From contig NZ_MTQP01000060.1 in assembly GCF_001984175.1 (NCBI RefSeq), positions 186,001-250,000 on the forward strand: a stretch of DNA of 64,000 nt, given 5' to 3'. The position numbers and the translations under genes are program-made. Every line of letters starts with the position of its first letter. Position 1 is the first letter of the stretch. Of the stretch, positions 34,346-41,972 are shown piece after piece. Source of the stretch: Saccharothrix sp. ALI-22-I. GTDB lineage: Bacteria > Actinomycetota > Actinomycetes > Mycobacteriales > Pseudonocardiaceae. Below the pieces are notes generated by a model. It was not told the DNA's origin, made no database searches, and was given only the letters and a program-made list of their open reading frames with translations.

Positions 34346-35017
34346 CTAGTGCTTCCGCAGACCGCCGTTCGTGTTGGCAGGCTTCCACGTGCCGCACCCG
34401 GCGCACTCGCCGCCGTAGAACCGGCCGCGCCGCTCGTACTTGACCGGCGCCTTCCCCGAGCCCGCGCAGCTCGCCGGCTTGGCCTTGCCCACCGTCCACT
34501 CGACCGGCGCGTTCGGGAAGCACTTGGTGCACAGCAGCGGCCCGTGCGCCTCGACAGCGTCCGCCGGGGTCAGGTCGGACAGTTTGGGCAGCCACCCGTA
34601 CGCCGTCCATCCCCGGTTCGAGCACGCGGTGTTGGCGTGGATGTGCCCGTTGCTGCTGGTGACGATGAAGTACCGCGTCCACCCGCGCCGCTCGTGCTCG
34701 CCCTCCAGCGGCTTGATCGCGTCCAGGGCGACGCGGACCTCGGCGCGCTTCTCCTCGATGAGCGCGAGGTGCTCCCGGACCGAGTCTGCGTACGGCGCGA
34801 GGGTGCCTGCGGCCAACCGCTCGTGCGCCCGCTCGATGGTCCGGTCCGGACCGTCGAGCCAGTAGGCCCGCTTGCCCCTGCCCTGCTTGCGGTCGCCGAG
34901 CAGGTGGTGCAGCACGTCCACGGCGTCGTCAACGGTCCCATACGCGGTGGCGACCACGCCGTACAGCTTCGCCAGCTCGCTGTCGATCTCGCCGGGGGTG
35001 GCGGTCTTCAGGTTCAC
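34346..35017 (-). CDS. Phage-type protein with Cys motif
   Basis: 223 aa from the GTG at 35017, GGGAG 7 nt upstream, overlapping the stop of a 20-aa micro-ORF. N-terminal helical part (SELAKLYGVVATAYGTVDDA, RTIERAHERLAAGTL), then RYFIVTSSNGHIHANTACSN, AYGWLPKLSDL and GPLLCTKCFPNAPVEW, and a C-terminal FYGGECAGCGTWKPANTNGG. The SNGHIH...C...CTKCFPxAP arrangement is common in actinophage proteins of unknown role and probably binds zinc. Confidence 0.75.
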   Translation of the reverse strand: MNLKTATPGEIDSELAKLYGVVATAYGTVDDAVDVLHHLLGDRKQGRGKRAYWLDGPDRTIERAHERLAAGTLAPYADSVREHLALIEEKRAEVRVALDAIKPLEGEHERRGWTRYFIVTSSNGHIHANTACSNRGWTAYGWLPKLSDLTPADAVEAHGPLLCTKCFPNAPVEWTVGKAKPASCAGSGKAPVKYERRGRFYGGECAGCGTWKPANTNGGLRKH

Positions 35018-35076
35018 TGCGGCTCCCGGCTCGTCGCACGGACGTCGCCGTTGAGTACCGCGATCCAGGCGTACAT
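35014..35076 (-). CDS. 20-aa micro-ORF
   Basis: ATG at 35076 overlaps the stop of the preceding micro-ORF (TGATG), and its own stop overlaps the GTG of the 223-aa gene. Peptide MYAWIAVLNGDVRATSREPQ. Double overlap suggests a chain of coupled cistrons. Confidence 0.5.
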   Translation of the reverse strand: MYAWIAVLNGDVRATSREPQ

Positions 35077-35159
35077 CAGCCCTCACCGCCGAGCTCGGGC
35101 TGCGTGGTGCGGGACTCGACGGTGCCGACCTCGGGATCGGCGGTGAAGTGAAGGTGCAT
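35076..35159 (-). CDS. 27-aa micro-ORF directly behind leader
   Basis: ATG at 35159 with AGGAG 8 nt upstream. The peptide starts MHLHFTADPEVGTVE and ends ELGGEG. First cistron of the unit; it has the best ribosome binding site. Confidence 0.55.
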   Translation of the reverse strand: MHLHFTADPEVGTVESRTTQPELGGEG

Positions 35160-35184
35160 CGGATTGGACTCCTGGGCGTGCGAG

Positions 35185-35273
35185 TGTCGGGTTCGTGTTC
35201 GGAATCAGGGCGTCACTCCCGGCTTCGAACAAGATCAACTCTAGTGTTCTTGCAGCTCACCCGCTGGTGCTTA
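35185..35273 (-). promoter_or_regulatory. Promoter plus structured leader, micro-ORF operon
   Basis: Box TAAGC, 25 nt, TAGAGT; arms TGTTCG/CGAACA, loop GTGACG, tail CGAACCCGACA. With the terminator at 35521 it accounts for much of the gap 35160-35571; nothing else was recognised there. Confidence 0.82.
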
Positions 35274-35520
35274 GGTGTCCGGCGACCCTGCGGCACGGGC
35301 CGCAGAGCACGACTGCGCCGACCGGTTCGATGCCGTCTCGGCACCGGTGGCGGGTGGGGTGCCGTCCCGGCCGGCGCTCGCTGTGCTCCCGGGGCGGGGG
35401 CGGCAAGGGCAGGGGAATCCTCCGAAATCCCGTGTTCTTGGAGCTTCCGCACTGGCGCTCAGCTGTGGGTCGTGCGGGAAAACGGGTGGCCGTCGTCGGC
35501 CGGTGCTTCGGTCGGGGAAC

Positions 35521-35557
35521 GCCTCGGCCCGGGTCCGCGAGGTGGATCCGGGCCGAG
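35521..35557 (-). terminator. Terminator of the 113-aa gene
   Basis: Perfect 11-bp stem CCTCGGCCCGG, 15-nt loop, 15 bp past the stop at 35572. Confidence 0.75.
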
Positions 35558-35571
35558 GCGGGGGAAGTGGC

Positions 35572-35913
35572 TCAGACGGCCTGGTGGCGCGGGACGTTGA
35601 GCTGGTACTCCCACGGAACGCCGTTGGCCGGGGTGACCCAGGTCCAGGGCTGGTCGCCGTAGCGGTGCGTCCGGGCGACCACCTCGCGGATCTCCACCGG
35701 CCGGTCCGGGCCGGCGAACCACGGGCTCCTGGTGATGAGCCACGCGATCCACTCCCGGCAGGCGTCCAGCGTGAGGAACACCGGCGAGTAGTCGGGCACG
35801 TCGGGGACGGAGAGTCGGGCCTGTGCCGCGGACTCGGCGATCCACGGGCGGCGGTGCGCCGAGCCGAGCACGACACTGTCGAAGTAGGGGACGAACACCG
35901 AGATCACGGTCAC
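35572..35913 (-). CDS. Unknown 113-aa protein
   Basis: GTG at 35913 behind GGAGGAAT, overlapping the stop of a 29-aa micro-ORF (GTGA). Begins MTVISVFVPYFDSVVLGSAH; a helix with LDACREWIAWLITRSPWFAG follows, then strands ending WEYQLNVPRHQAV. Aromatic-rich, soluble, family unknown. Confidence 0.72.
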   Translation of the reverse strand: MTVISVFVPYFDSVVLGSAHRRPWIAESAAQARLSVPDVPDYSPVFLTLDACREWIAWLITRSPWFAGPDRPVEIREVVARTHRYGDQPWTWVTPANGVPWEYQLNVPRHQAV

Positions 35914-35999
35914 GGGATTCCTCCGGTGAGGTAGCCGGCCTGCTCGGGGTGGCTCGCCCGTCGCACCGCCGGGGCGGGAGCCGAAACCGCGATCGCCAC
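35910..35999 (-). CDS. 29-aa micro-ORF
   Basis: GTG at 35999, GGGAG 8 nt upstream. The peptide begins MAIAVSAPAPAVRRASH and ends LTGGIP. Its last codons also carry the ribosome binding site of the next gene and the stop overlaps that gene's GTG. Confidence 0.5.
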   Translation of the reverse strand: MAIAVSAPAPAVRRASHPEQAGYLTGGIP

Positions 36000-36023
36000 G
36001 GGTTCGGCTCCCGGGGTTGGGGT

Positions 36024-36070
36024 TGTCGGGTTCGTGCCGGAAGGCCGGGCGTCACTCCGGCCTCCCGACG
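36024..36070 (-). promoter_or_regulatory. Structured leader without promoter, 113-aa gene
   Basis: Stem GGAGGCCGG/CCGGCCTTCC, loop GTGACG, tail CGAACCCGACAA. The terminator of the previous gene (36083-36113) lies 13 bp upstream, leaving no room for the YAAGC promoter. Confidence 0.7.
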
Positions 36071-36082
36071 GGATGCAAGGGC

Positions 36083-36113
36083 GCTGTCCGGCCGGCCGCG
36101 TGGGCCGGACAGC
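36083..36113 (-). terminator. Terminator (or processing hairpin) of the 188-aa gene
   Basis: Perfect 11-bp stem GCTGTCCGGCC, 9-nt loop, 26 bp past the stop at 36140. Because the next leader has no promoter, this hairpin may be leaky. Confidence 0.65.
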
Positions 36114-36139
36114 CGGAGGCGGTGTCGCCCGCTGTGCTG

Positions 36140-36706
36140 TCACTGCTGTTCCAACTTCAGGCACTCCGGGCAGAGGTCGGCCGGCAGGTTGCAGCGGCCG
36201 GGGTTGTGGGTCGGGGCGGCCAGGTAGACATCGTTGGGTCGCCACGCCTCGGCGGCGGCGTGCGCGGCGACGCTGTCGGAGTCGGTGATCGTCGTGGCCC
36301 GCAAGTCGTCCGGTTGGTCGTCCCCGTGCCGGCGGGCCGTGCCGTGCTCGACCCGCACCACAGGGCTCCCGGGGCGGGCGTAGACGTTGCGCTGGTCGTC
36401 GACGAGGACGACGACCAGGCCGATCGCGGCCTCGGGGTCGGCGAAGAACTGCTCCCACGACAGGACCGGCCCTCGCGTCGCTCCCTGCTGGAAGCCCAGC
36501 AGCGCGGCGGGATCGCCGTTCCGGAACGCCTGGTGGCCGATCGAACCGTCCTCCAGCACGTGCAGCGGGTGCGGCGTCGACAGGTCGGGCAGCACGTCCC
36601 GGTGCACGATGAGGCACGGCTCGGCGGGGTCGGACTTCGGCCAGGCGGAGGCCGATCGACGGGTGGTGACGTATCGGGCCGCAGTATTGATCCCGGATTC
36701 GGGCAT
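36140..36706 (-). CDS. Unknown 188-aa protein
   Basis: ATG at 36706 behind AGGAGC. Alpha/beta sequence with EPCLIVHRDVLPDLS, SWEQFFADPEAAIGLVVVLV and DDQRNVYARPGSPVVRVEHG, and a C-terminal CNLPADLCPECLKLEQQ that may bind a metal with three Cys. No recognised family. Confidence 0.72.
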   Translation of the reverse strand: MPESGINTAARYVTTRRSASAWPKSDPAEPCLIVHRDVLPDLSTPHPLHVLEDGSIGHQAFRNGDPAALLGFQQGATRGPVLSWEQFFADPEAAIGLVVVLVDDQRNVYARPGSPVVRVEHGTARRHGDDQPDDLRATTITDSDSVAAHAAAEAWRPNDVYLAAPTHNPGRCNLPADLCPECLKLEQQ

Positions 36707-36737
36707 AGCGGTGCTCCTGACGGATCGGAACGGGAAT

Positions 36738-36809
36738 TTGTCGCCAGCGAGAACTGCATTCGGCGATAAACCGACAATATCGTCGTGAACTATTTCCTGC
36801 GGCAGGTTA
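36738..36809 (-). promoter_or_regulatory. YAAGC-type promoter with variant leader, 188-aa gene
   Basis: Box TAACC, 25 nt, TATTGT, as in the main group, but the leader differs: arms TTGTCG/CGACAA enclose a different, A/T-rich interior with no GTGACG loop. The stretch 36810-37011 beyond it shows no convincing gene. Confidence 0.6.
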
Positions 36810-37011
36810 GTGACCCGCCGGGGTGATGTCGGTCCGCGTGGTGGCACGAGGCTCAAGGGCGCTCGCGTGCGGCAAGGAGTTCTGCCGCCGCTGGGCGGCC
36901 GGGGAGCCCATGGCCGCCACCGATGGCGGGTGATGTCGAGCGGTTCCTGGCGGCACGCGTGGGGATACCGCGCCGATCGCGACGTGCGCCCCGGTCATGG
37001 CGGTAACAAGC

Positions 37012-37039
37012 GAACGGCCCGCCACGCGGCGGGCCGTTC
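37012..37039 (-). terminator. Terminator of the 119-aa membrane protein
   Basis: Perfect 12-bp stem GAACGGCCCGCC, 4-nt loop, about 50 bp past the stop at 37088. Confidence 0.75.
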
Positions 37040-37087
37040 TCGGTATGGGGCTGTGTCCGGCCAGACGACAGGCTCGGAGGCGATGGA

Positions 37088-37447
37088 TCAGTCCGTTTCG
37101 CCGCGCCGGTTCCGCCGGCCTTGCGATCGGGTGTAGAAGTCGGCCACGCCACCATCGCCGATTCGTATCAACGAGACGCCGGTGAACGCCATCACGAAGG
37201 TCGTGCCGCCGGCGATGCCCCACGCGGTGTTTCCGAGGTCGTTGACGACGTTGACTACGCCGAGGGCAAGCAGGAGGACGCCGGAGAACCCCAGGCACCA
37301 GACACCGCTCTTGTGCAATCGCAGTTGCTGATCGCGGCCGGGTGGACGCGCCCACGATGGCCGGTGGGCGTGGTCGCCGTGGTCGGTGTCCCGGCGGGGT
37401 GCCCCGGCGTTCCCGACGACGATCAGCACCCCTCCGACGCCGGTCAC
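37088..37447 (-). CDS. Small membrane protein
   Basis: 119 aa; the GTG at 37447 overlaps the stop of the preceding small gene. Two hydrophobic segments, around 50-70 (VWCLGFSGVLLLALGVVNVV) and 75-95 (WGIAGGTTFVMAFTGVSLI), so two transmembrane helices with a basic C-terminal tail (YTRSQGRRNRRGETD). Function unknown; with its partner it may form a small membrane complex. Confidence 0.68.
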   Translation of the reverse strand: MTGVGGVLIVVGNAGAPRRDTDHGDHAHRPSWARPPGRDQQLRLHKSGVWCLGFSGVLLLALGVVNVVNDLGNTAWGIAGGTTFVMAFTGVSLIRIGDGGVADFYTRSQGRRNRRGETD

Positions 37448-37620
37448 GGGAATGGCCGCGACCAGGCCGTGAAGGGCACGAGGTCACCGACGTCGGCGTG
37501 GTCGAGCACGTGCGCCACCGGCGCGAGAACGATGCCGCCGATGATCAACCGGATACCCTGCCGAAACCGTGCATCGTGCTCACGCCTGCCTGATCGGTGC
37601 GCCCTCGGCCGGCCGGCCAT
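37444..37620 (-). CDS. Small single-pass membrane protein
   Basis: 58 aa from the ATG at 37620 with AAGGGG upstream. Basic N-terminus (MAGRPRAHRSGRREHDARFR) followed by one hydrophobic segment (IRLIIGGIVLAPVAHVL). The stop overlaps the next start by 4 nt. Upstream lies a TATCGT -10-like box, shared with the gene at 37924, not the YAAGC promoter. Confidence 0.6.
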   Translation of the reverse strand: MAGRPRAHRSGRREHDARFRQGIRLIIGGIVLAPVAHVLDHADVGDLVPFTAWSRPFP

Positions 37621-37848
37621 CGTGTCCCCTTCGTGGTTGCCGTCGACGCGGTCGTGCCGCACCCGACGATAGCGGCGTGTTCCGGTGTATTCGCAGTGGC
37701 GTGTGGGCCTGACACGAGCTGCTGGTGCTGTGCCTTTGCGCGAGTCGTGGGTGTGGCCGGCGTGTGCGGCCAAGCGTTCCGCTTGGCGGTCCGGAAGCCG
37801 GGTGACGCTCTGTGCCGCAGAGTGCGATGCCCGCACTGTTGTGGTCGT

Positions 37849-37898
37849 GCCCACCCGAACGGCCTACCGTCTGTGCGCGGCAGGCCATTCGGGTGGGC
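37849..37898 (-). terminator. Terminator of the 94-aa membrane protein
   Basis: Inverted repeat GCCCACCCGAA(C)GGCCT / AGGCCATTCGGGTGGGC, 26 bp past the stop at 37924. Confidence 0.65.
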
Positions 37899-37923
37899 AC
37901 GTGGTCAATGCGAAGCGGTGACG

Positions 37924-38208
37924 TCACGTGCGGCGGCGTACGTCAGTGGTCGGACCGCCGTTGGCGACGACCAACGTTAGCCCTTCGACGAGCAGGATGC
38001 TCGCGCCCACAGCGACGGACGTCCACATCATCCCCGTCACCTTCGCCGCCACGGCGTCGGGAACCAGCTCGAGAGCCACCGCGAGCAGCCCGATCGCGCC
38101 GCCCATCACCAGGGTGAAAGCTCCGCCCATGGCGTACCAGAAGATCCGGTTCACCTTGCGGCGCGCGTAGTCGTTGGGGCGGTGTGGCGGCTGCGGGTGT
38201 TTGGTCAT
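37924..38208 (-). CDS. Small two-pass membrane protein
   Basis: 94 aa from the ATG at 38208 behind AGGGGGA. Basic N-terminus (PNDYARRKVNRIFWYAMGG), hydrophobic segments around 28-48 (FTLVMGGAIGLLAVALELV) and 58-82 (MMWTSVAVGASILLVEGLTL), basic end. Similar in size and topology to the 119-aa protein. Function unknown. Confidence 0.68.
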   Translation of the reverse strand: MTKHPQPPHRPNDYARRKVNRIFWYAMGGAFTLVMGGAIGLLAVALELVPDAVAAKVTGMMWTSVAVGASILLVEGLTLVVANGGPTTDVRRRT

Positions 38209-38629
38209 CGGGTCCCCCTGTTTGTCCCGGTCGTGCCGGGCGGATACGGCTGACGATAACGGGGCGACATGGTTCGGACGGGGTGCTCGACGTCGCTCAC
38301 GATGCCGCGCCCTGCGCGTTCTGGGAACCCGCCCTTGTTCAGCTTGGCGCACTGCTGCCTGCCTGGCGGATTCGCCCACGCCGGTCTGTCGCTGCTGTTG
38401 ATGCCGCGGCGGGGCGGGCGGCTCGCGTTGCCAACAGCACTCCCGCGATGATGGGTGGCGCGGTCCGCAGGTGCGCGGTGCTCATGATTACCACGTTCGG
38501 GCGGGCTCGGAGGATCAACAGGCCACCTGACCTACAACGGCCCGTGTCAACCCGTAGGCACGGGTGACACGGGCCACGGGTATGGATCACGTCGCAACGG
38601 CTGGCGTCGTACGGGGTGATCCAGCGCGG
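38209..38629. other. Gap with terminator, little else
   Basis: About 420 bp. It holds a probable promoter of the 94-aa gene (TATCGT box about 65 bp upstream of the start) and the terminator at 38539-38575. No convincing gene is seen in the remainder. Confidence 0.4.
38539..38575 (-). terminator. Terminator of the 53-aa gene
   Basis: Inverted repeat GGCCCGTGTC...ACCCGT / ACGGGT...GACACGGGCC, 55 bp past the stop at 38630. Confidence 0.65.
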
Positions 38630-38791
38630 TCAGGTGAGCGGCACGGTGACCTCCTGGATTTGGTGGCGGTGAACGGTCGGCCCGGGCCGCAGATCGTGTT
38701 GCCCGGCCATCAGTCGCGTGGGCCAGCGACGGCAGATGCGGCCCAGTTGTTGCAGGCACCGGATGTGACCGGCCCAGTAGGGCTTGGACAT
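38630..38791 (-). CDS. Small basic protein
   Basis: 53 aa from the ATG at 38791 with AGGGGGGG about 9 nt upstream. Begins MSKPYWAGHIRCLQQLGRIC and continues RRWPTRLMAGQHDLRPG; strongly basic. No known family; short, so support is modest (ribosome binding site plus own terminator). Confidence 0.5.
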   Translation of the reverse strand: MSKPYWAGHIRCLQQLGRICRRWPTRLMAGQHDLRPGPTVHRHQIQEVTVPLT

Positions 38792-38950
38792 GGTGATGCG
38801 CCCCCCCTTTCTCAGGTCGGGGAAGCGGGGGAACGGAGCAGCCGACGGATCGCCGGGCCCGCCTACCGCGGTGACCAGCGCCATTCGAAGATGCGCAGGA
38901 TCGTCATTCGAGGACGCGAGAGCGCCGTGGCAGGCTGTGGGCGCAAGTGC

Positions 38951-39562
38951 TCAACTGGTTTCCGAAGCCGCAGGTAGGCCGGACGCCTGAGGCGGCTCCG
39001 TCTGGACGATCTTCCACGTGTAGCGCCTGGCCCAGTGAGCACCGAGGTTGCAATAGAACACGGCGTCGTCGTCCGGGAGCGCCTGCCACCGAATCTTCCG
39101 GCCGCCTCGTTCCACACACTTGAAACGCGACACGCTGCGGCCGTTTTTGAAAGGGATCGGGGTAGCCACCTGGATCACCACACCTGCGGTCACTGAGCGC
39201 TGCCGGTTGCGAGCGGCAGCACTTTTCGCCAGGTTGTCCCGACACCGCTGTCGCCATGCCAGCGCGTATTCAGAGTCGGTCGAGGTCAGGACGTCGAGGA
39301 CTTTGGCAGGAGCGTCGGCTTGCACCGGCCCCATACTCTCTGACATGTCCTTGTACCCGAAGTTGTACTGGCCTCGACCTCGCTGTACGAGCACGACCAG
39401 CGCCCAGACCTCGCCCGTCTCCTTGGTGCGGACGGCCGCGTAGAAGACGTTGATTCTACTTGCACACTCGACGATCTCGTAGCGGCTTGCGTCAAGCAAT
39501 TCGCGCTCGAAATGCTCACGGTCGCTCTTACCCGGCGGTCGGTGATAAACAGTCCAGCCCAT
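38951..39562 (-). CDS. DUF6927-like phage/actinomycete protein
   Basis: 203 aa from the ATG at 39562 behind GGAGGAAAAC. The pattern MGWTVYHRPPGKSDREHFER, FYAAVRTKETGEVWALVVLV, YNFGYKDMSESMGP, AKVLDVLTSTDSEYALAWR is characteristic of a family found in many actinophages and actinomycete genomes (annotated as DUF6927 as far as I recall). The C-terminal part is basic. Role unknown. GC content is somewhat lower than in its neighbours, in keeping with recent acquisition. Confidence 0.7.
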   Translation of the reverse strand: MGWTVYHRPPGKSDREHFERELLDASRYEIVECASRINVFYAAVRTKETGEVWALVVLVQRGRGQYNFGYKDMSESMGPVQADAPAKVLDVLTSTDSEYALAWRQRCRDNLAKSAAARNRQRSVTAGVVIQVATPIPFKNGRSVSRFKCVERGGRKIRWQALPDDDAVFYCNLGAHWARRYTWKIVQTEPPQASGLPAASETS

Positions 39563-39781
39563 GTTTTCCTCCGTGCAGTCATTTACGTCGACAGGTTCGA
39601 TTCAGCGATGCCGCCTGGGGCAGCGCCGGTCGAATTGCAGACCTGTTGTCCGTGGGGTTATGTGGGGTGTCGAGCGAGGCACTGTGTTAATTGCGTGGCG
39701 GGGTCTTCGCGCCCTCTCGCCTGCACGGCCGACGGGCGATGAGGTGTACCGGCCCTTCACTTGGCGCAGGACCGGTGGCAA

Positions 39782-40045
39782 TCACAGTGCGAGCGGTCCC
39801 GGTGCTCGGCGGGGTACGCGAACGCGCGCGCGGTAGCGCGCCACCCGCCCGCGGCCTGCTCGCGGGGAACCCGCGGCCGCGGTGGCGAGTACCAGGTGGA
39901 TCTGGCCGGTGGTCAACCTTCCATCCTGGCCGAGGTAGTCGAGGCTGTAGGTGCGGTCGAGGTTGCCGAGGATTTGATGGTGGAGGTCGGTGATCTCGGA
40001 CGGCACGCCGGCGGAGTCGGCGTCGTCGTGCTCGTGCGCGCGTAT
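39782..40045 (-). CDS. Unknown 87-aa protein, possible ATA start
   Basis: AGGAG lies 7 nt upstream of ATA CGC GCG (40045), in frame with the later GTG at 40006. The correctly spaced start codon is therefore either a rare ATA or a mutated ATG. The body (SEITDLHHQILGNLDRTYSL, DYLGQDGRLTTGQIHLVLAT) looks real. The Arg/Pro-rich last 30 residues may be non-native extension through a lost stop. Behind a full promoter-leader. Family unknown. Confidence 0.5.
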   Translation of the reverse strand: MRAHEHDDADSAGVPSEITDLHHQILGNLDRTYSLDYLGQDGRLTTGQIHLVLATAAAGSPRAGRGRVARYRARVRVPRRAPGPLAL

Positions 40046-40066
40046 GCGTGTGCTCCTAGTCGTGGT

Positions 40067-40154
40067 TGTCGGGTTCGTGTCGGGGTCGGGGCGTCACCCC
40101 CGGCGTCCGACAAGATCAACTTGATTCGGTCTGCGGTGTCGGCGCGGACGCTTG
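40067..40154 (-). promoter_or_regulatory. Promoter plus structured leader, 87-aa gene
   Basis: Box CAAGC, 25 nt, TCAAGT (degenerate -10); arms TGTCGG/CCGACA, loop GTGACG, tail CGAACCCGACAA. Confidence 0.75.
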
Positions 40155-40189
40155 GCGCGCCGTGCGGTAGTGCTGACCAGGCGGTATCA

Positions 40190-40232
40190 CCTGCCGTGCG
40201 CCCGGTGGCATCTCCGGTGGGCGCACGGCAGG
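40190..40232 (-). terminator. Terminator of the 78-aa zinc-ribbon gene
   Basis: Perfect 14-bp stem CCTGCCGTGCGCCC, 15-nt loop, directly after the stop at 40236. Confidence 0.78.
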
Positions 40233-40235
40233 GAG

Positions 40236-40472
40236 TCAGTCCTCGGGCTCGGCGTCACCGGAGACGAAGGCGGGACAGTGCGGGCAGTGCGGCATCTCCC
40301 AGGGGTAGCCGCACCGTGCGCACATCAGGCCCTGGGCGATCAGCCATGCGCGTTCGCGTTCATAGTGGCGGTCGGCCCGCCACTGCTCGCGTGCACCGGG
40401 CGGTGGTCCCCACGGGTTGCGCAGATATTTCTTGGCGCGCCGCCGCCTTGCTGTTCTGGCTCCCACGTTCAT
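40236..40472 (-). CDS. Small zinc-ribbon protein
   Basis: 78 aa from the ATG at 40472 with AGGGGGCG upstream. Highly basic N-terminus (RTARRRRAKKYLRNPWGPPP), a helix (WRADRHYERERAWLIAQGL), and a C-terminal MCARCGYPWEMPHCPHC, a CxxC-x8-CxxC zinc ribbon. The 26-aa micro-ORF ends within its ribosome binding site. Possibly a nucleic-acid-binding protein. Confidence 0.7.
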   Translation of the reverse strand: MNVGARTARRRRAKKYLRNPWGPPPGAREQWRADRHYERERAWLIAQGLMCARCGYPWEMPHCPHCPAFVSGDAEPED

Positions 40473-40478
40473 CGCCCC

Positions 40479-40559
40479 CTATGGCCGGTGGTCGTGGTGT
40501 CCTGCGGTACGGGCGTGTCCGTGCTCGGCGGCGGGCTGCACGTCGCGGTCGTGGTGCAC
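40479..40559 (-). CDS. 26-aa His-rich micro-ORF
   Basis: GTG at 40559, GGAG 7 nt upstream. The peptide starts MHHDRDVQPAAEHGHA and ends HHDHRP (seven His). Its TAG overlaps the G run that forms the next gene's ribosome binding site. Confidence 0.45.
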   Translation of the reverse strand: MHHDRDVQPAAEHGHARTAGHHDHRP

Positions 40560-40654
40560 AACGGTTCTCCTGCGGATCGCTGCTCGGGCTCGCACCGGTC
40601 GTGGGCGTGGCGCTCCGGCCGACGCGGGGTCTGCGGTCGCACCGGCCGGCGGGC

Positions 40655-40687
40655 AGCGCGCTCCGCGCTTCAGGCGTGGAGCGCGCT
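40655..40687 (-). terminator. Terminator of the 187-aa gene
   Basis: Perfect 10-bp stem AGCGCGCTCC, 13-nt loop, 28 bp past the stop at 40715. Confidence 0.65.
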
Positions 40688-40714
40688 ACCACCCGCGGAC
40701 CGGGTGCCCGCAGG

Positions 40715-41278
40715 TCAGTCGGCGTCGGCGAGTTCCAGCGGCGTGACCAGCGTCTTGCCGTCCTCCTGCACGATGCGGCCGATGCCCACCCTGGTGTGGG
40801 TGGACAGGCACGTGTCCTCGACCAGTTCGGCCACGCTGTCCATGTCCGCGACCTCGTGCCGCTCCACGATGCCGCCCTCGGGATGGTGGAAGTCCACGAC
40901 GAAGGTGGTGAAGACGATGCGCGTGCGCTCGTCGCGCGGGTCCAGCAGGCCCAGGACGAAGGGAACGGGGTACCGCGCGAGGGCATCCTCCAGCGAGCAG
41001 GTTCCGTCGGTGGTGCTGTCGACATCGCGTGACGGCACCGGGACCTGGATGGTGTGCCGCGCCAGGTCGAGCAGCGTCCTCAGCGACCTGAAGGCGGAGT
41101 CGTAGGTGTCGAGCAGGGCGGCCAGGACCGGGCCGGGCAGCTGACGCAACTGCTGGGCGGCCGCGTCCACGTCGCCCCGCTGCATCTCGACGTGCATGCG
41201 GTGCGCGGCAACGGCGATGCCGTGCAGGCCGGCGGGCAGTTCGACTTGTGTGTGGTTCTTGATGTCTTTGTCAGACAA
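40715..41278 (-). CDS. Unknown 187-aa protein, family F (copy 1), TTG start
   Basis: Starts at TTG 41278 (TTGTCTGAC), GGAGG 6 nt upstream. The paralog at 42143 also starts with TTGTC(C)GAC, so the rare start is conserved. Common features: LPAGLHGI near residue 15, a helix with PGPVLAALLDTYDSAFRSL, IQVPVPSRD, TDGTCS near 90, LGLLDP, FVVDFHHPEGG, VERHEVADMD and a C-terminal DGKTLVTPLE strand. Soluble, probably helical then beta-rich. Function unknown. Confidence 0.78.
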   Translation of the reverse strand: MSDKDIKNHTQVELPAGLHGIAVAAHRMHVEMQRGDVDAAAQQLRQLPGPVLAALLDTYDSAFRSLRTLLDLARHTIQVPVPSRDVDSTTDGTCSLEDALARYPVPFVLGLLDPRDERTRIVFTTFVVDFHHPEGGIVERHEVADMDSVAELVEDTCLSTHTRVGIGRIVQEDGKTLVTPLELADAD

Positions 41279-41301
41279 GGGAATCCTCCGAGAATCGGTG
41301 T

Positions 41302-41388
41302 TGCCGGGTTCGCGTCGGCACTGGGGCGTCACCCCCGTGTCCGACAAGATCAACTTTAGGTGTCGTGCCGAATCGGTGCCGGCGCTTG
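41302..41388 (-). promoter_or_regulatory. Promoter plus structured leader, family F copy 1
   Basis: Box CAAGC, 25 nt, TAAAGT; arms TGTCGG/CCGACG, loop GTGACG, tail CGAACCCGGCAA (one tail change). Confidence 0.8.
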
Positions 41389-41615
41389 ACGTCCCTGTGG
41401 GTGCGGTGGCCGGACGGGTGCGGCGGGTGTGGGGAAGCGCGATCAACGCGGCCTTTTCGGCAGCGGGAACCGGTTCGCCTGCTCTCTGTTCGCACACTTG
41501 GGTGGTGCTCGCTCCTGCTCGTCCTGGTGGGCGGTGGGAAGTCGCCCGGTCGGCGGCGTGTGCGGCGGATGCGGGCAGCGGTGCTCCTCGGCACGCCGAT
41601 CCGGCGAGACGACTG

Positions 41616-41951
41616 CTACTCGCTGCTGCCGGTTGACGTCGTGGTCGTGGCGCGGTCGAGGACGGCGAGGGCCTGCCGCCGGGCGGCGGCCAGGTACTGC
41701 TGTGCCCGCCTGGCCGCCGCGTTGAGCACGTGGGACTTCAGCGGTGTGCTGGCAAAGGAGTCCTCGACGTCGTTGCTCGTTACCGTCGTGTCCGGGCCGA
41801 AGTACACGATGCCGGTGACGTCCTTGCGTGCGACCATCACCGCCCTCAGGTGGACCTCGGCGGTGCCGTCGCCATGGAAGGTGACGGTCGCGGTTCCGGG
41901 ATTCAGCGCGATCTGTGTCGTCACACTGCTCCAGGTGTGTCGGCTCGTCAC
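41616..41951 (-). CDS. Unknown 111-aa protein
   Basis: GTG at 41951 behind GAGGAG. N-terminal 70 residues are beta-rich (TTQIALNPGTATVTFHGDG, AEVHLRAVMVARKDVTGIVY, FGPDTTVTSNDVEDSFA); the C-terminal 40 form an Ala/Arg-rich helix (NAAARRAQQYLAAARRQALA). No known family. It lacks its own leader; a hairpin (41973-42005) lies just upstream. Confidence 0.68.
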   Translation of the reverse strand: MTSRHTWSSVTTQIALNPGTATVTFHGDGTAEVHLRAVMVARKDVTGIVYFGPDTTVTSNDVEDSFASTPLKSHVLNAAARRAQQYLAAARRQALAVLDRATTTTSTGSSE

Positions 41952-41972
41952 TGGCACTCCTCGATGTGGGGT

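Noticed and set aside
36807..37487. Minus-strand frame of 226 codons
   Set aside because: It overlaps the terminator at 37012 and the membrane protein gene, and its sequence is Arg/Pro/His-rich without motifs.
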